Positions 1 to 11,080 are shown, numbered from the stretch's first letter. The stretch: DNA of 64,000 nt from Muscardinus avellanarius (GCA_963383645.1 OY726571.1:24182116-24246115), one strand, 5' to 3'. Notes: generated by a model not told the origin, from the sequence alone. Made by a program: numbers and translations.

Positions 1-59
1 GTGATAAAAAACAATGTGGCAAATGTGAGTATATTAATAACAAACATGGTAAAATTTAT

Positions 60-235
60 TTAGCTTCTCACATGTACCAGGTCTCATGTCAATCTACTCT
101 TAAATCCTCACAACAAATCTATAATATATGTAATATTACTATCCTATATTACAACTGCAGATTTAAAAAAACTTGTCAAGATCATATAGTGATTACAGTA
201 TCAAGTGTTGAGACTACATAGTTCACCCTATAATG
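60..235 (-). repeat. MIR SINE fragment
   Basis: On the minus strand this reads as the 3' half of an ancient tRNA-derived MIR. The plus strand shows the degenerate phrases for 'accaggtctcatgtc', 'aaatcctcacaacaa' and 'aacttgtcaagatcatatag', the usual MIR order. It is heavily diverged and has no visible duplication, as expected of a pre-rodent insertion. Confidence 0.65.
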
Positions 236-329
236 AAACTATATTAGACATATCCTAGGTAATTGCAACTCAAGAATTATATAATAACACAACTATGAAA
301 ACAATATAAAAAAACAGGTAAGAGAATAA

Positions 330-570
330 AAACTACAGCCAGACTGCCTAGTTTGAAACAGGGTCTTGTTACATTTCAGAGGATCGCACTCAGTTCCTGG
401 ATTACTTAACTAGCTGTATACCATTGGGTGAATTGTTAATCTCTGTGTTTTAGGTTTATTATTTCTAAAATTACCACAAAAATAATGCTTATTTGTTTAA
501 GGTGATGTAAGAATTAAAAAATAATTTGAAAACTGGATTGCACACAGTAAGCAATTTAAAATGTTATCTA
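330..570 (+). repeat. MIR SINE fragment
   Basis: MIR core in plus orientation: 'cagactgcctagtttgaa', then 'ttacttaactagctgtat', then an eroded 'cctcagtttcctcatctgtaaa' block near 450-475. About 35 bases near 357-395 resemble a scrap of a younger SINE ('acagggtcttgtta') and may be a small secondary insertion. Identified from a remembered consensus. Confidence 0.6.
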
Positions 571-574
571 TTAT

Positions 575-1430
575 ACTACAATTCTAGAAAATCTGGAGTA
601 GAAAAAGAAGAAAAACATATTCTATGCCCCTTCTTTTGTGACCTAGCATGAATATGATTCTCTTTTTGGGTACATTTTCCTATTCCTAAAAAGATTTTTG
701 AAGAAGTGTTTTGAAGCACCTTTTCCTTCATTTTATTTTCACTTTCTTTTTTTTTTTTGAGTAGTCAATACCAAAAATAATATAGTACTTAGTTTAAATG
801 TTTTTTTTACTTGAACCTAGGGCTCATCCAGCCTTATATGTCAGAAGCAAACTAGATTTTATCAGAGAATTAAGTTCTTCCAGAATTTTCAATCAGCGAC
901 CAATGCCATTTTGATGACCATTTCTCCATAGTTTTAGTTTTGTTCTCTGTACATCGTATTAATTTCTAAATTTGTTTTCTGCCCTCAGGGAGACAACAAT
1001 CTTCTCTAAAGTGTGCCATTAAATTCGTTTAAACTTCCAAAGAGGATTATCTGAAAATGTCTTTAGGGTCAAATGTGTTATTATTTTATAGAAGCTGAGT
1101 TTCAACATTATTGTTTTAGTTGCTTCCAATAGTAAGGTAGAATTAGAAAAAAATCAATAAAAAATGCTGGTGGAAAGCACAGTTGGGTAACTGACAAAAG
1201 TGCATCTCACTCCTCTTCTGGTGCTGCCAAGAAGGAAAAAAAAAAGAGCTAGCTGGGAAGATGGAGGAATGGAAAGTTGTATAAAACTGGATGGCAGGGA
1301 AAGAGAAAAAGTCTTCTACTCCCTAGCTGGGTGGATTTTGTCCTATTTTAGAAAGCCTAACAGTAGACACAGATTAACAAGCATTAAATGGAATTGTACC
1401 CCCTCTTAACTTCTGTAGAAATTTGTTCTG
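575..1430. other. No recognised feature
   Basis: AT-rich single-copy-looking DNA with a short poly-T near 748. A 69-codon open frame starting near 1200 has no recognisable domain and an unremarkable composition. I see no splice-flanked exon or repeat I can name. Confidence 0.5.
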
Positions 1431-1431
1431 T

Positions 1432-2160
1432 TATTTATTTTATGCTTGTATTGTTGCATTGTAGTCGTACATCATAGTGTAACTCGGAGTGATAGTAACA
1501 TACGTGTGCAAAGTGCAGTGAGCTTCTTCCCGCTCCCTCTCTACCCCTCCCCTGCTTCCGCATACATGATATTGAGATTTGCATTGGTATTCTTACCTAT
1601 GTACATAACCTCAATGGAAGTGTTTCCTTTATTCATTCTTCCATCCCAGCCCATCACCCTTCCCGGAACCTCCTCGCCCACTCCACTGCAGTTTCTTCTC
1701 CATTATATAAAACTTCTTTTGCACCCTGATTATTCTCTAGCTTCAACATATAAAGTAAAATATATGACTCTTCACTTTCTGTGACTGGCTAATATTATGG
1801 AACATCATGTTCTTCGGGTCCTTCCATTTTCCTGCAAATTACATAATTTTGTTATTCTTCATTGTTGAGTAGAATTCCCTTGTGTCTATATCCCATAATT
1901 ATGTGATCCATTTATGTGTTGAGGAACACCTAGGTTGGTTCATAATAAGGCTATTGTGAATTGGGCTGCTATAAACATGGAAATATGTGTATTACTATAA
2001 TGATACATTACATGTATCATTACATGACTCTACTATGCTGATTTCAGTCCTTTTGAAAGATAACCAGGAGTGGTATAGCTGGATCATATGGTGGATCCAA
2101 TCCTAGTTTCCTGAGAATTTCCACACTGATCTTCATAACAGCTTCACTAATTTGTAATTA
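1432..2160 (-). mobile_element. L1 LINE 3' end, 5'-truncated
   Basis: Reverse-strand L1. The left end is the 3' UTR tail; 1760-2130 is the end of ORF2, recognised by the complement of 'atgacataattttgtt', 'tctgtgactggctaat', the 'tgctataaacatgg' phrase at 1968-1981 and 'agctggatcatatggtgg'. The element is 5'-truncated near 2160, as most L1 insertions are. Frames are broken, so no reverse transcriptase is encoded. Confidence 0.85.
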
Positions 2161-2164
2161 AATA

Positions 2165-2670
2165 GTTTTAGAAGATCCTTGACATTCCAGGAATTTTGAG
2201 TTTGAAAAAAATCAAGAAAGATAAGCATCACAGAAGCCAATGGGATAACTGTCCAAACAAGTGTAGAAATAAATATGAGCAACTATCTCTTTAAACCCTC
2301 TCCTCTCCTCTTCCCCTCTCTGGGCCTTCTCTTCTATCTTTTTTCTTTGAAATTTTTCTGAAAGTATTTTATGAAAATTGATTTGGTCCACAATAAATCC
2401 ATGAACAATTTTTAACACTTAAAAAACTAGAGTCTTTTGCATCTTAAGAAGGGTCCTGTTATTTCTAACTGCAGTTCTGATCATTGAGAAGCTTGTGATG
2501 TGAGAAATATGTTTCTAGCTGTATCTTCTGCTGTTGTTCTTCATGCTTCTTCTGCTTATAAGGCTGGAAACTGCCACTTCATTCTAAGCTCTGCAATCCT
2601 TAGGTAAATATTGGTCTTTTTACATTGCCCCAACTGAAACAATCTTCTTAAAGATTAAAAAAAAAAAAAA
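2165..2670. other. No recognised feature
   Basis: Between an L1 and a SINE. A pyrimidine-rich patch lies at 2290-2345. The short minus-strand frame here is not gene-like. Confidence 0.45.
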
Positions 2671-2671
2671 A

Positions 2672-2882
2672 GCTTTGCGTTATAGCACATGCGTGAAATC
2701 CCAGTACTTGGGAGAGTGAGACAGGAGGATCACAGCTTGTAGTGCAGTCACAGAAACTTAGGGAGGCCCATAGCATCTTAGGGAAAACTGTTTCAAAATA
2801 AAAAATAAAACAGGGCTGGAAATATATCTCAGAGGTAAAATACCTCTAGGTTCAATACCCAGAACCACAAAAAACAAATAAA
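2672..2882 (+). repeat. B1-dID-type dimeric SINE, diverged
   Basis: Left half with 'gcgtgaaatcccagtactt' and 'gagacaggaggatcac', an A-rich linker, then the ID half 'gggctggaaatatatctcag...ggttcaataccc' and a short A-rich tail. Many substitutions suggest an older copy. Confidence 0.85.
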
Positions 2883-2884
2883 GT

Positions 2885-3590
2885 TAAAACTAATGCAATG
2901 AAACCTTACCTACCTGGAAAAAAAAAATCATTCCACATTTTCCTATTGAGCTTTCTTTCTGGTTTTCCAAAATTGCAGTTCCAGCTGCCTTTCTCTCCTC
3001 TCATCTCCTATGGCACCACCCCTGTTATACTGCCTCAGCAGACAGTCTTATCGTATTCTTCACTCAGCGTATGAAACTTTCATACTGGAAGAGCCAAAGA
3101 TTTGTGCCAGAAAGCCAGAAAATGCACCAGCATTCATAAGGGTATTGCCAAAGTCATCTACTCGCTCTCTGTTACTATGGAAAAAAATGTCCCAGCTTTA
3201 GGATAATTGTTGAACTTCTGTCCAGACCCTATGCCTTTTTCCTAAAAAATATTATATTCTGAAGGTCTGGTCTCTACTCCTTGTTCTGCACTTTCTCTGG
3301 GTGATCTCTCACACCCCTTCATGATTTTCAGAAAGTAAATGAGAGTTGATGAATCCTGAATTATTATTTTTAAGCTATATTTGTCTTCTATGGATACGAA
3401 GTACATAAGATCAGGAAATCTGGAACACATATAAGAACTGTATGTTTTGAACTTTACATGCATAAACTTAAATGCATCTTTCTTTTCCACCACTATTGTC
3501 ATTTTGTAACTCTTATCCTATAATTTGTCTGAGGATTAAAGGTCTGATCATCATAACTGGTACCTTCCTTATCTTTCTCAAGTTCAATTG
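2885..3590. other. No recognised feature
   Basis: No repeat I can name. Two small open frames (63 codons plus near 3010, 86 codons minus near 3500) show no domain, signal peptide or exon context. Confidence 0.45.
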
Positions 3591-4195
3591 ATGACTGAGT
3601 AGGAGCAGTTTTGCCTACTATATGTCCCTTGACTCGATTCACATCTCCTTATTCCCCTAGTTGGGGACCAGATTAAATACTTCATAAGATTTCTATGCTG
3701 GACTCTTCAATTTAATACTCTTCTCATCCTGCCTTTCAGTCCACCAGAGTCAGAGTTGTTTATCCAGGGTGCTTAGCTGAATAGGTTACTGCCCTAAACC
3801 TCGCGGGGTGTTAGATTAAAGCTTAAATTCTTTAATACTGCTTACACAAACTCTTCTGGATGTGAATTCACGCCTGATTGCTCACTACTCCACTGTCAAG
3901 ATGCTCCAAGCTCCAACCACTTTCAGCTTGTTTTAGTTTCCTAAGAGTATCTTATTTTTACTCCAGAAATTTCCATGCATTTTATCTTCACTGTTGCTTG
4001 GATAATTTCTACATTCAAGCTTTCTCTGAGAAAGTTTCCCTTGATCTGTCACACTCACAGTAAATACCTTTCCTAAGTATTATGTTACTTTTCTTTGTTA
4101 CTTCCGACTTTATAAAGGCAGTTATTATCAGTCTTTATATTAATGATATGTTCAGGCACTTAAATCTCTATTACTCAGTAAGCTTCTTAAACTTA
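3590..4195 (+). repeat. L2 LINE fragment (ancient)
   Basis: The order of pyrimidine-rich phrases resembles the 3' part of L2: 'ctgcctttcagtccacc', 'gatgctccaagctccaac', 'ttgctt...ttctacattcaagctttctctgag', 'agtaagcttcttaaactt'. Very diverged; assignment is by remembered pattern only. Confidence 0.4.
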
Positions 4196-4740
4196 GTAGC
4201 AGATTGAATGGTGGCTCCTAAGAAGACCTGAATATGTACTAATCCTCAGAATGTGTGGATTTTACCTAATTTGAAAAAAATAAAAAATAAAAGGGTCTTT
4301 GCTGTTGTCATTAATGATGTTGAGAATCAGACATAGACTGGATTATCTATCTGGGTTGTAAAAGGCAAATAAGGGAAATTTTATGGGTAGAAGAGAAGAA
4401 AGAGAGAAGAAAGAGGTGCAATGTAAAGACAGAAGTGGAAATTGGTCTATGTAGCTGTAGGCCAGACTCATGCAGAGAAGAGAATATAAAGGTGAAGTTA
4501 GAGATTGGAGAGATGTGACTACAAGCCCGGGAATTCCAGGAATGCCAGCATCCACCAGAGCTGGAAGCATTCTCTCCTAAAGCCCCCAGAGGTAGTGCCA
4601 CCCTTCCAACACCTTGTTTTCAGATTACTAGTCTCCAAAACTAGGAGAGAAGAAATGTCTGTTGTTTTAAACTACAAGCGTTCTGGAAATTTGTTACAGC
4701 AGCCTCTAAAAGTTAATACAGTTAGAAATTGTCTTATCTT
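4196..4740 (+). mobile_element. MaLR-family solo LTR (MLT1-like)
   Basis: Matches the recalled MLT1 LTR in order: 'gattgaatggtggctcc', 'taatcctcagaatgtgtgg', 'aaagggtctttgctg', 'gagattggagagatgtgac', 'ctggaagcattctctcc', 'ccaacaccttg', and the polyadenylation-side phrase 'tctgttgttttaaactac' ending in 'ttgttacagcagcc'. This is an LTR of a non-autonomous ERVL-type element without internal sequence. Confidence 0.85.
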
Positions 4741-4754
4741 TTTCTATATATCTT

Positions 4755-4840
4755 ATCTTTTTCTATATATATATATCATATATATATGATATATATATGA
4801 TATATATGATATATGATATATATATCATATATATATCACA
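4755..4840. repeat. AT-rich palindromic microsatellite
   Basis: Alternating (AT)n tracts broken by 'atc' and 'gat' units. The 'atatatatcatatatatatg' type units are self-complementary, so the tract can fold into hairpins. Confidence 0.9.
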
Positions 4841-5009
4841 GAATATATGAATATGAGTATTTCTAAGCATTGTATAAATAAAATTGTATAAATAAAAATT
4901 GTATAATTGTATAATTATGTAATTATGTAAATATGTATAATTATGTAAAATTGTATAAATAAAAATCGGAGAATATATGAATAGGAGTATTTCTAAGCAT
5001 TGTATAAAT
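4841..5009 (+). repeat. Imperfect duplication of a 39-bp unit, 130 bp apart
   Basis: Positions 4841-4879 and 4971-5009 are identical except for one base (t/g at unit position 14). The 91 bases between are made of degenerate 'ttgtataaataaa' and 'ttatgtaa' units, so the segment looks like a local slippage duplication. Confidence 0.85.
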
Positions 5010-5011
5010 TT

Positions 5012-6230
5012 AAAAACATGCAGGTATTACCAAACAAATAAGAATATATTAGAATATAAAATATTATCAGTCATGATTTAATGTTTCCATTATATATTTT
5101 CTTCTTTCAACTTCACCCTGATCAAATGTGCTATTATATCAAGATTTGACTGATCCCAATACTAAAAATTGCAGTGAAGTATCCTAAAATACAGACATCT
5201 AAATACGCTATGGAAGACATGTATGGTTCTAATCAATAACTTTATTGAAAAGCAGATAGTCACATTTAAACATCAATATGAAAAAGAGCACAATATAATA
5301 ATTGAATCTGTTCTTCCTCTACTTATGACAACATCTAGAGAAAAACATTTAGTATAAAATATGTAGGCACATATGTCTACATTTAAATAGCAACAATGAC
5401 AATTTAGGGAAGGCTTATTTTTAAAGCTTCAATAATCTACAAAAATGATATAGTCAAGTTTTTTAATATACACTACAAGGAACACTAAACAGCATAGTTC
5501 ATTAAATAAAGTTTTTTTGGGGAATATAGACTGATCTATTTCAAGGGATTTATTTTAATTTGAGCATTTCAGAACTTCAGATTTCTATTTTTTCCAGGGC
5601 AGACTTTCCTTTGAACAGCCTCTTCTTTTTGGGAAAAAAAAAAAAAACTATCTTGATTTACCAAGGTTTATTTTAATTAAAAGTGGTTGTAGCAGGAATA
5701 CAGAAACAAGGAGAGAAAGGAAGAAAATACAAGGGTAAAACTCATGAAAGAGATTAGGGAAAAAATTATAGGAGCTAGAGAAGATATGTCAGGCTTTATT
5801 TGGCAGAGGCATATTAAATGCAGTGTCTTGGGGGAAAATGTCTTACTGCTCTGGTAATTAAATAGCTTTGTGTTTGATGAGATGATTCCACAACATTCTT
5901 CATAATGCTAAATTACTTCAAACACATTAATTATATTGTCTTTGTTTGCACTAGAATTATGGTCAGCTTTGAATTGTTGGGCTTTCAGGCTGCTGTTTTT
6001 ACTTACTGGCTACCTAATTTTGACCTTTTTTCATTTCACTTCCCTTTGTGCTTATCCCAAAAGAGTATTTAAATACTTTTTAAAGATGGTTTATTACTTA
6101 TATTTAACTGTAATAATGTTCTAATATATACAGTATGTGCAGTAGAGGGAGTTATTGAAATCAACTATTTTTCCTTAACATTATTAGCTCAATAGCATTT
6201 ACTGGTAAAAATGTCATCTACAATTATTCT
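5012..6230. other. No recognised feature
   Basis: AT-rich unique-looking sequence. A minus-strand 'aataaa' signal sits near 5240-5246 ahead of a long AT-rich stretch, but no upstream coding sequence was recognised. A poly-A run lies at 5632-5647. Confidence 0.45.
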
Positions 6231-6265
6231 GTGTGCATGCGTGTGTGCGTGCGTGCATGTGTGCA

Positions 6266-6304
<39 letters not shown>
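6231..6304 (+). repeat. (TG)n/(TGCG) microsatellite
   Basis: Mixed 'gtgcgtgcatgt' units followed by an uninterrupted (GT) run, directly abutting the tail end of a minus-strand SINE. Confidence 0.95.
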
Positions 6305-6306
<2 letters not shown>

Positions 6307-6532
6307 ATAGGAATTGAACCCAGGGGAGTTCTACCCTAGAGCTATACCTCAAGTACTTTTATTTATTTATTTGTTTACTTATTTATTTATTTATTTTTGT
6401 TTTGAAACATGATCTTGTTAGATTTCTGAAAGTCTTATTGAGTTTCTGAGGATATCCTTGAACCTGTGATGCACCTGTCTTAGTATCCCAAGTAATGGAA
6501 TTCCAGGTGTCTGCCACCACTCCAGGCTACAC
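6305..6532 (-). repeat. B1-dID-type dimeric SINE
   Basis: Minus-strand copy: ID half first ('aattgaacccagggga'), a (TTTA)-rich linker at 6358-6397, then the B1 half ending 'gccaccactccaggct'. The linker has grown into a tetranucleotide repeat. Confidence 0.9.
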
Positions 6533-6744
6533 GTATCTTTATAATTAGACAAGATGGTCTATGTCATAAAACATTATCTGTGTCATACATTTGTATGTCA
6601 TACAGTTGTAGGTTAAAATATAATGTTTTAGGTGCTATGACCTAACAAAAATATAAACAGGTTGTGTGTTAATCATTATTCTAAAATATGTGCATACATT
6701 TGAGAGTATGCATGAATAGTGTGTGTTTGCATGTGCACGCATGC

Positions 6745-6880
6745 TCTATTGGGAACTGGATCCAGGGGCATTATGTCTCTGAGTTACAACATCAGCCATA
6801 TATATATTTTTTGAAACAGGGTCTTGCTATGTTGCTGAGAGTCTCACTAAGTTACTAAGGGTGGTTTCAAATCTCTTCCT
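6745..6880 (-). repeat. B1-dID-type SINE, B1 half truncated
   Basis: ID half 'ctggatccaggggcatt', then 'gaaacagggtcttgctatg...gtctcactaagttac', stopping before the 'cctcccaag...gccaccatg' block. In element orientation its 5' end is missing. Confidence 0.8.
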
Positions 6881-6930
6881 CGTTAAATATATAGTCTTGT
6901 ATAAAAGCTTTCTTTAAAAATTACATTTTA

Positions 6931-7132
6931 GCTGGGCGTGATGGTGCACACTTGTAATCCCCACGCTTGGGAGGCAGAGATAGGAGGATCATGCAGGTTT
7001 GAAGCCATCCTTGCTGGCTTAAGAGACCCTGTTTCTAAATAAAATATAAAAATAGGTCTGGTAGTATAGCCCAGAGGTAGAAGGATTCCATCCACAGTAC
7101 CACCAAAAAAGTAAAAATAAAAATAAATAAAT
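6931..7132 (+). repeat. B1-dID-type SINE, short (deleted) subfamily
   Basis: Complete copy bounded by a perfect 14-bp duplication 'aaaattacatttta' at 6917-6930 and 7133-7146. It carries the short B1 joint 'tgctggcttaagagaccctg' typical of the deleted subfamily. Confidence 0.95.
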
Positions 7133-7163
7133 AAAATTACATTTTAAAATATTTTCATTCAAG

Positions 7164-7376
7164 GTTTTTGTTGTTGTTGTTGTTTTGTTTTGTTTTGGTG
7201 GTACTGGGGTTCCCGGAAGCCCTTCTACCTCCGGGCTACACTCCCAGACCTATTTTATATTTTTTAATTTGGAAACAAGTTCTCTTAAGCCAGTGAGGCT
7301 GGCTCCGAACCAGCGCGATCCTCCTGTCTCCGCCTCCCAAATACAGGGATTACAAGCGTGCGCCACCATGCCGGGC
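7164..7376 (-). repeat. B1-dID-type SINE, short subfamily, altered B box
   Basis: Flanked by 'ttcattcaag' at 7154-7163 and 7377-7386. The ID half reads 'gggcttccgggaacccc' on the element strand in place of the normal 'gggttcaatcccc'. Tail has grown into (TTG)n/(TTTTG)n. CpG-rich, so relatively young. Confidence 0.95.
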
Positions 7377-7711
7377 TTCATTCAAGTTGTTTAACTTGAA
7401 TCAAATATTGATACAGATACTTGCAATTTAACATGTAAAATAGTACTGTATGTTTTTTCTGTGTCTTTTTAAACTTTGTGTGTAACTCCTACTAAATTGA
7501 GCAGAGTATTCCTATTAATTTACATTTATTCATCAGATATATCAACTTACTTTGTATATTACTCTTTGAGGTCTACATTCTATTTTATCTATGGCTGGTA
7601 TTAGTGTTTCTGTTCCAGTGTGAATGACACTGAAAAAATTATAGATAAATATATCTTTTTATCTATTTATGTAAATGTTCCTGTTCTTAGGTTTGTTTGT
7701 TTGGTTGGTTG

Positions 7712-7889
7712 GTTTTTGTGGTAATACAGATTGAAACCAAGAGCATTCTACTTCTGAGCTATACTCCCAATATTATTTTATTTTATTTTATTTGTAACAG
7801 AGTCTCACTAAATTGGCTGAGAACCTGCGATCCTCCAATCTCAGCCTCCAAAGTAATAAGATTACAAGCATGAGCCACCATGCCTGGCT
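7712..7889 (-). repeat. B1-dID-type dimeric SINE
   Basis: 'gattgaaaccaagagcattc', (TTTTA)n linker, 'acagagtctcactaaattg' and terminal 'gagccaccatgcctggct'. Moderately diverged. Confidence 0.9.
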
Positions 7890-8004
7890 CCATTCTTAGG
7901 GTTTATAGACAGTGCATTGCAGAAAAGTGCTGAATTAGTTATATTTTTGCTTCTCATTTTATCAAACATTATTTTAATTTATCAAAGTATTTAAAAAAGA
8001 GGCA

Positions 8005-8086
8005 TGAACAGGGCATAGTAGCACACATTGTTAATCCCATGTCCTTGGGAGACTCTCAGAAACCTAATGAGACCCGGTTTTAAAGC

Positions 8087-8128
<42 letters not shown>

Positions 8129-8200
8129 AATAAAGGTTTTGGATGTGCTTTAGAGGTAGAATGCCTCTGGTTCAATCCCCAGCATCACACACACAAAATG
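8005..8200 (+). repeat. B1-dID-type SINE with (CAA)n linker
   Basis: Left half has an internal deletion; the inter-monomer linker at 8085-8129 has expanded to about 15 'caa' units. The ID half follows with 'tagaatgcctctggttcaatcccc'. Confidence 0.9.
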
Positions 8201-8204
8201 AAGG

Positions 8205-8850
8205 ATCACTATCAAAAATAGCACTTCAGAATTATTAATAAGAATGATGTTTATTTATTTTTTAACACAGATCCAAGGGGAGAGAGTGAAAAGTTAAAGG
8301 ATAAAACATAAGTAGGTCTTTCCACTGCCTGATGGTAAATATTTAGGACTGATATGTGTATATTTTTAGACAAACATAAGCATGTGATAAGCTTCTAAGT
8401 CCTGCCATCATCAAAGCAAAATGTTTAATTCACTTATCCTCATTTCTACAGACATCCCCGACAGATTTGGGAATTGCTTTTCAATTTTTAAGCTGCCCTA
8501 AATGCTTGCTTTAATTAATATAAAATGACATGGGATGGTCCAAATCTGATTTTGATGCTTCTCCCCTAGGGCCTATTCCACATCCAGCCTGATTAGTGGT
8601 GTACTGAGCAGCATTAGGTACTTGCAGGCAGATGATGTGAGGTCTAGGATATAAGGTTAAGAATGCTTGCACTTTCAATGATTTTAAGTACCATATAAAT
8701 TGTTTACATAAATTGAACCCCTAAAATCTTCAATGAAATGGTGACCAATGTTTTTCATAAGTATATTTATACTCATTTATAAAAACATTACTATTAACAA
8801 CTGTTATTTGTGAATACATTCTTTGGCTATTATATATCTTAGTCTGTATG
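8205..8850. other. No recognised feature
   Basis: Repeat-poor stretch without a nameable element; 8400-8660 has fairly even base composition and might be conserved sequence, which cannot be judged here. Confidence 0.4.
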
Positions 8851-8851
8851 T

Positions 8852-9058
8852 GGGGAGAAGGGCACTGAGGATTAAGCCCAGGTGCATTCTATCTCCAAGG
8901 TACACCCCTATCACTTTTTATTTTTTATTTTGAAACATTAGCTTGCTGTGTTTCTAAGAGTCTCTCCTCTACATGGGTGAAGCTTTCCTGGAACCTGTAA
9001 ATATTCCTGTCTCAGCCTCCCAAGTATTGGGATTATAGGCATATACCACCACGTTGGC
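8852..9058 (-). repeat. B1-dID-type dimeric SINE, diverged
   Basis: 'gaggattaagcccaggtgcattc', 'ttgaaacattagcttgctg', 'cagcctcccaagtattggg', and an end 'ataccaccacgttggct'. Confidence 0.85.
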
Positions 9059-9267
9059 TTCTTATTTAAGTTTAGCTAATTTGTTGAGCTTGCATTACAG
9101 TTATTCAGAATTTCTTGAAAATTCTAGTATTAGGAATAAAATAGCATCTGAGAAAAAATAACAATCTGTTTTAAGTTAACTAGTCCTAAATTCTGGTCAC
9201 TTACTTTTTAATGGTGATTTTTGTCTTTTTTTCTTTTTTTCTTTTTTTTTTTTTTTTGAGGAACCAG

Positions 9268-9543
9268 ATTGCCTTTTATTTAGCTGGACATTGAAGACTG
9301 TTTCAAAATTTAAAACAATGCTACCCATCTCACTAATTTTATGTTGTTGGTTTGGAAAATATAGTGTTTTTAAAACTTATTTAATATACTCTCTAGCAAA
9401 TGAATAGTATTTTTAATTTTAATATGTAATATTATAAATGTCAATAGGTATAACCTATATGAACAAAAGCTCTTTGGAGATTCTTGAAAATTTTTCAGTG
9501 TATAAAGGAGATCTGTAATGGAAAAAGTTTAAGAACTGCCCTG
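9268..9543 (-). mobile_element. hAT-Charlie DNA transposon fossil (MER1-type)
   Basis: Follows the reverse complement of the recalled MER1/MER5 group closely: 'gctggacattgaag', 'aaaacaatgctacccatctc', 'ggtttggaaaatatagt', 'aacaaaagctctttgg', and a terminal inverted-repeat remnant 'aagtttaagaactgcc' at 9524-9540. Non-autonomous, no transposase. Confidence 0.8.
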
Positions 9544-9677
9544 TAGGATAAAGGATCTCTCTGAATCTTAGAGGAGAGTAAAGGTGACCTCATCGCATGG
9601 TGTGTGTGCGTAGGTGTGTGTGGGTGGGATGCTGCAGTTGCTTTTTTTTCTTTTTTTCTTTTGGCTCAGATATGCAG

Positions 9678-9683
<6 letters not shown>

Positions 9684-9738
<55 letters not shown>

Positions 9739-9938
9739 TTTGTGGTGGTGGTGGTGGTGGTATTGGGGGTGGAACCCAGAGGGGCTTTCTACCTCCGGGC
9801 TATACTCCCAGACCTTTTTTATATTTTATTTGGAAACAGGGTCTCACTAGTAGCTGAGGCTGGCTTCAAACCCGTGCGATCCTCCTGTCTCAGCCTCCCA
9901 AGCGCAAGGATTACAAGCGTGCGCCACCATGTCCGGCT
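9684..9938 (-). repeat. B1-dID-type SINE with (TA)n/T tail
   Basis: A perfect 15-bp duplication 'gatatgcagtcatat' at 9669-9683 and 9939-9953 brackets the SINE together with a (TA)n and poly-T stretch at 9684-9741. The dinucleotide repeat is therefore part of the inserted tail. (GTG)n at 9742-9759 extends into the ID half. Confidence 0.95.
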
Positions 9939-10346
9939 GATATGCAGTCATATTTTTAATGTTACATAAAATGTGCTTATTTGATGGGAAGAAAAAATTT
10001 TATTATTTGATAAAATTACTTTTATTGGTATGTTGTAATTATACAACATAGTATGTAATTAAATATTCATGTACGTGGCACTTGGTGATTGTATCTCCAG
10101 ATCCCACCCCACTTTCCTCCTTCTCCCTGTACAGGTTAGTGAGATTGGTAGCGAGACTTTCGTAAATAGATACAGCATTATTTAAACTGTAAAAAAAAAA
10201 AAGTCCACCCTTGACTTTCTGAGACTGACTGATCTTATTTAGAATAATATTCTTTAGTTCCACCCATTTTCCTGCAAATGACATAATGTTGTTCTTATGG
10301 CTAAGTAAAATTCCACTGTGTATAAATACCACATTTTCATTATTTT

Positions 10347-10350
<4 letters not shown>

Positions 10351-10389
<39 letters not shown>

Positions 10390-10406
10390 TTTTTCTGTGT
10401 GTGTGT
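10351..10406 (+). repeat. (GT)n microsatellite
   Basis: (GT) run at 10352-10387, interrupted by 'attttttct', then a shorter run up to the SINE. The 'attttttctgtgtgtgtg' unit occurs twice, so part of the tract looks duplicated. Confidence 0.9.
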
Positions 10407-10611
10407 CTGGTTCAATACTAAGTATTGAACCAGAGGCATTCTACCTCTAAATTACATCCCCAGCCCTATTTTATTTTATTTTATTTTTAAAATTTTGAGT
10501 CTCATTAAGTTGTAGAGGGCCTCCCTATGCTGCTGAGGCTGGCTATGAACCTGTGATCTTCCTGTTTCAACTTCTTAAATACTAGGACTATAGGCGTGCA
10601 CCACTGTGTCC
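10407..10611 (-). repeat. B1-dID-type SINE inside L1
   Basis: ID half 'attgaaccagaggcattc', (TTTTA)n linker, B1 half ending 'gtgcaccactgtgtcccact'. It interrupts the L1 between its ORF2-end phrases. Its first 27 bases form a perfect palindrome. Confidence 0.9.
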
Positions 10612-10759
10612 CACTCATTCATCTGTTGATATACACCTAAGTTGGTGCTATATTTTGGCTATTTTAAATTATGCAGCTATAAACATGAATATGCATGTAT
10701 CACTAAACTATTTTGACTTTAATTCTTTTGAAAAGATACTGAGGAATGGTATATTTGAG

Positions 10760-11080
10760 TGTTATGGTTTTGATTTGGAATGTACTTCTAGACCTTAGGG
10801 AAACAAGGCAGCCATGTTGGAGGTGGGGGCTGGCTGCTGAGGAGGGGCCCCTGGGCTTTGGCCTTGAGGATTACATATGGGGGTCTCTCCTTCCCTCTTC
10901 TCTTGCTCATGCTTCTGGCCTCCCTGATGGGAGAGGAGAGCCCTTATTCTCTCCCTCTCTCCTTCTGCCACCATGCCCTGAGCTTCGTTGATGTAACCTA
11001 GCCTGACATAAATTGAACCCCTAAAATCTTCAGAACTGTGAGCAAATAAATATTCCTTCCTATAAGTTGAGTTGTCAAAA
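10760..11080 (+). mobile_element. MaLR-like LTR inserted in L1
   Basis: Starts with MaLR-like 'tgttatggttttgatttgg' and contains 'ctctccctctctcc', 'tgccaccatgcc', 'ctaaaatcttcagaactgtg' and 'agcaaataaatattcc', the usual polyadenylation-signal region. It splits the L1 and is therefore younger than that copy. One of three related plus-strand copies (others at 22742 and 55606). Confidence 0.8.

Noticed and set aside
5230..5680. Possible 3' UTR of a minus-strand gene or processed pseudogene ('caataaag' signal)
   Set aside because: No upstream coding similarity, no tail-plus-duplication structure; the signal is expected by chance in AT-rich DNA.
9597..9969. Overlapping frames with Tyr-Ile and Phe/Val/Trp runs
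   Set aside because: Translation of (TA)n, poly-T and (GTG)n inside a SINE insertion.
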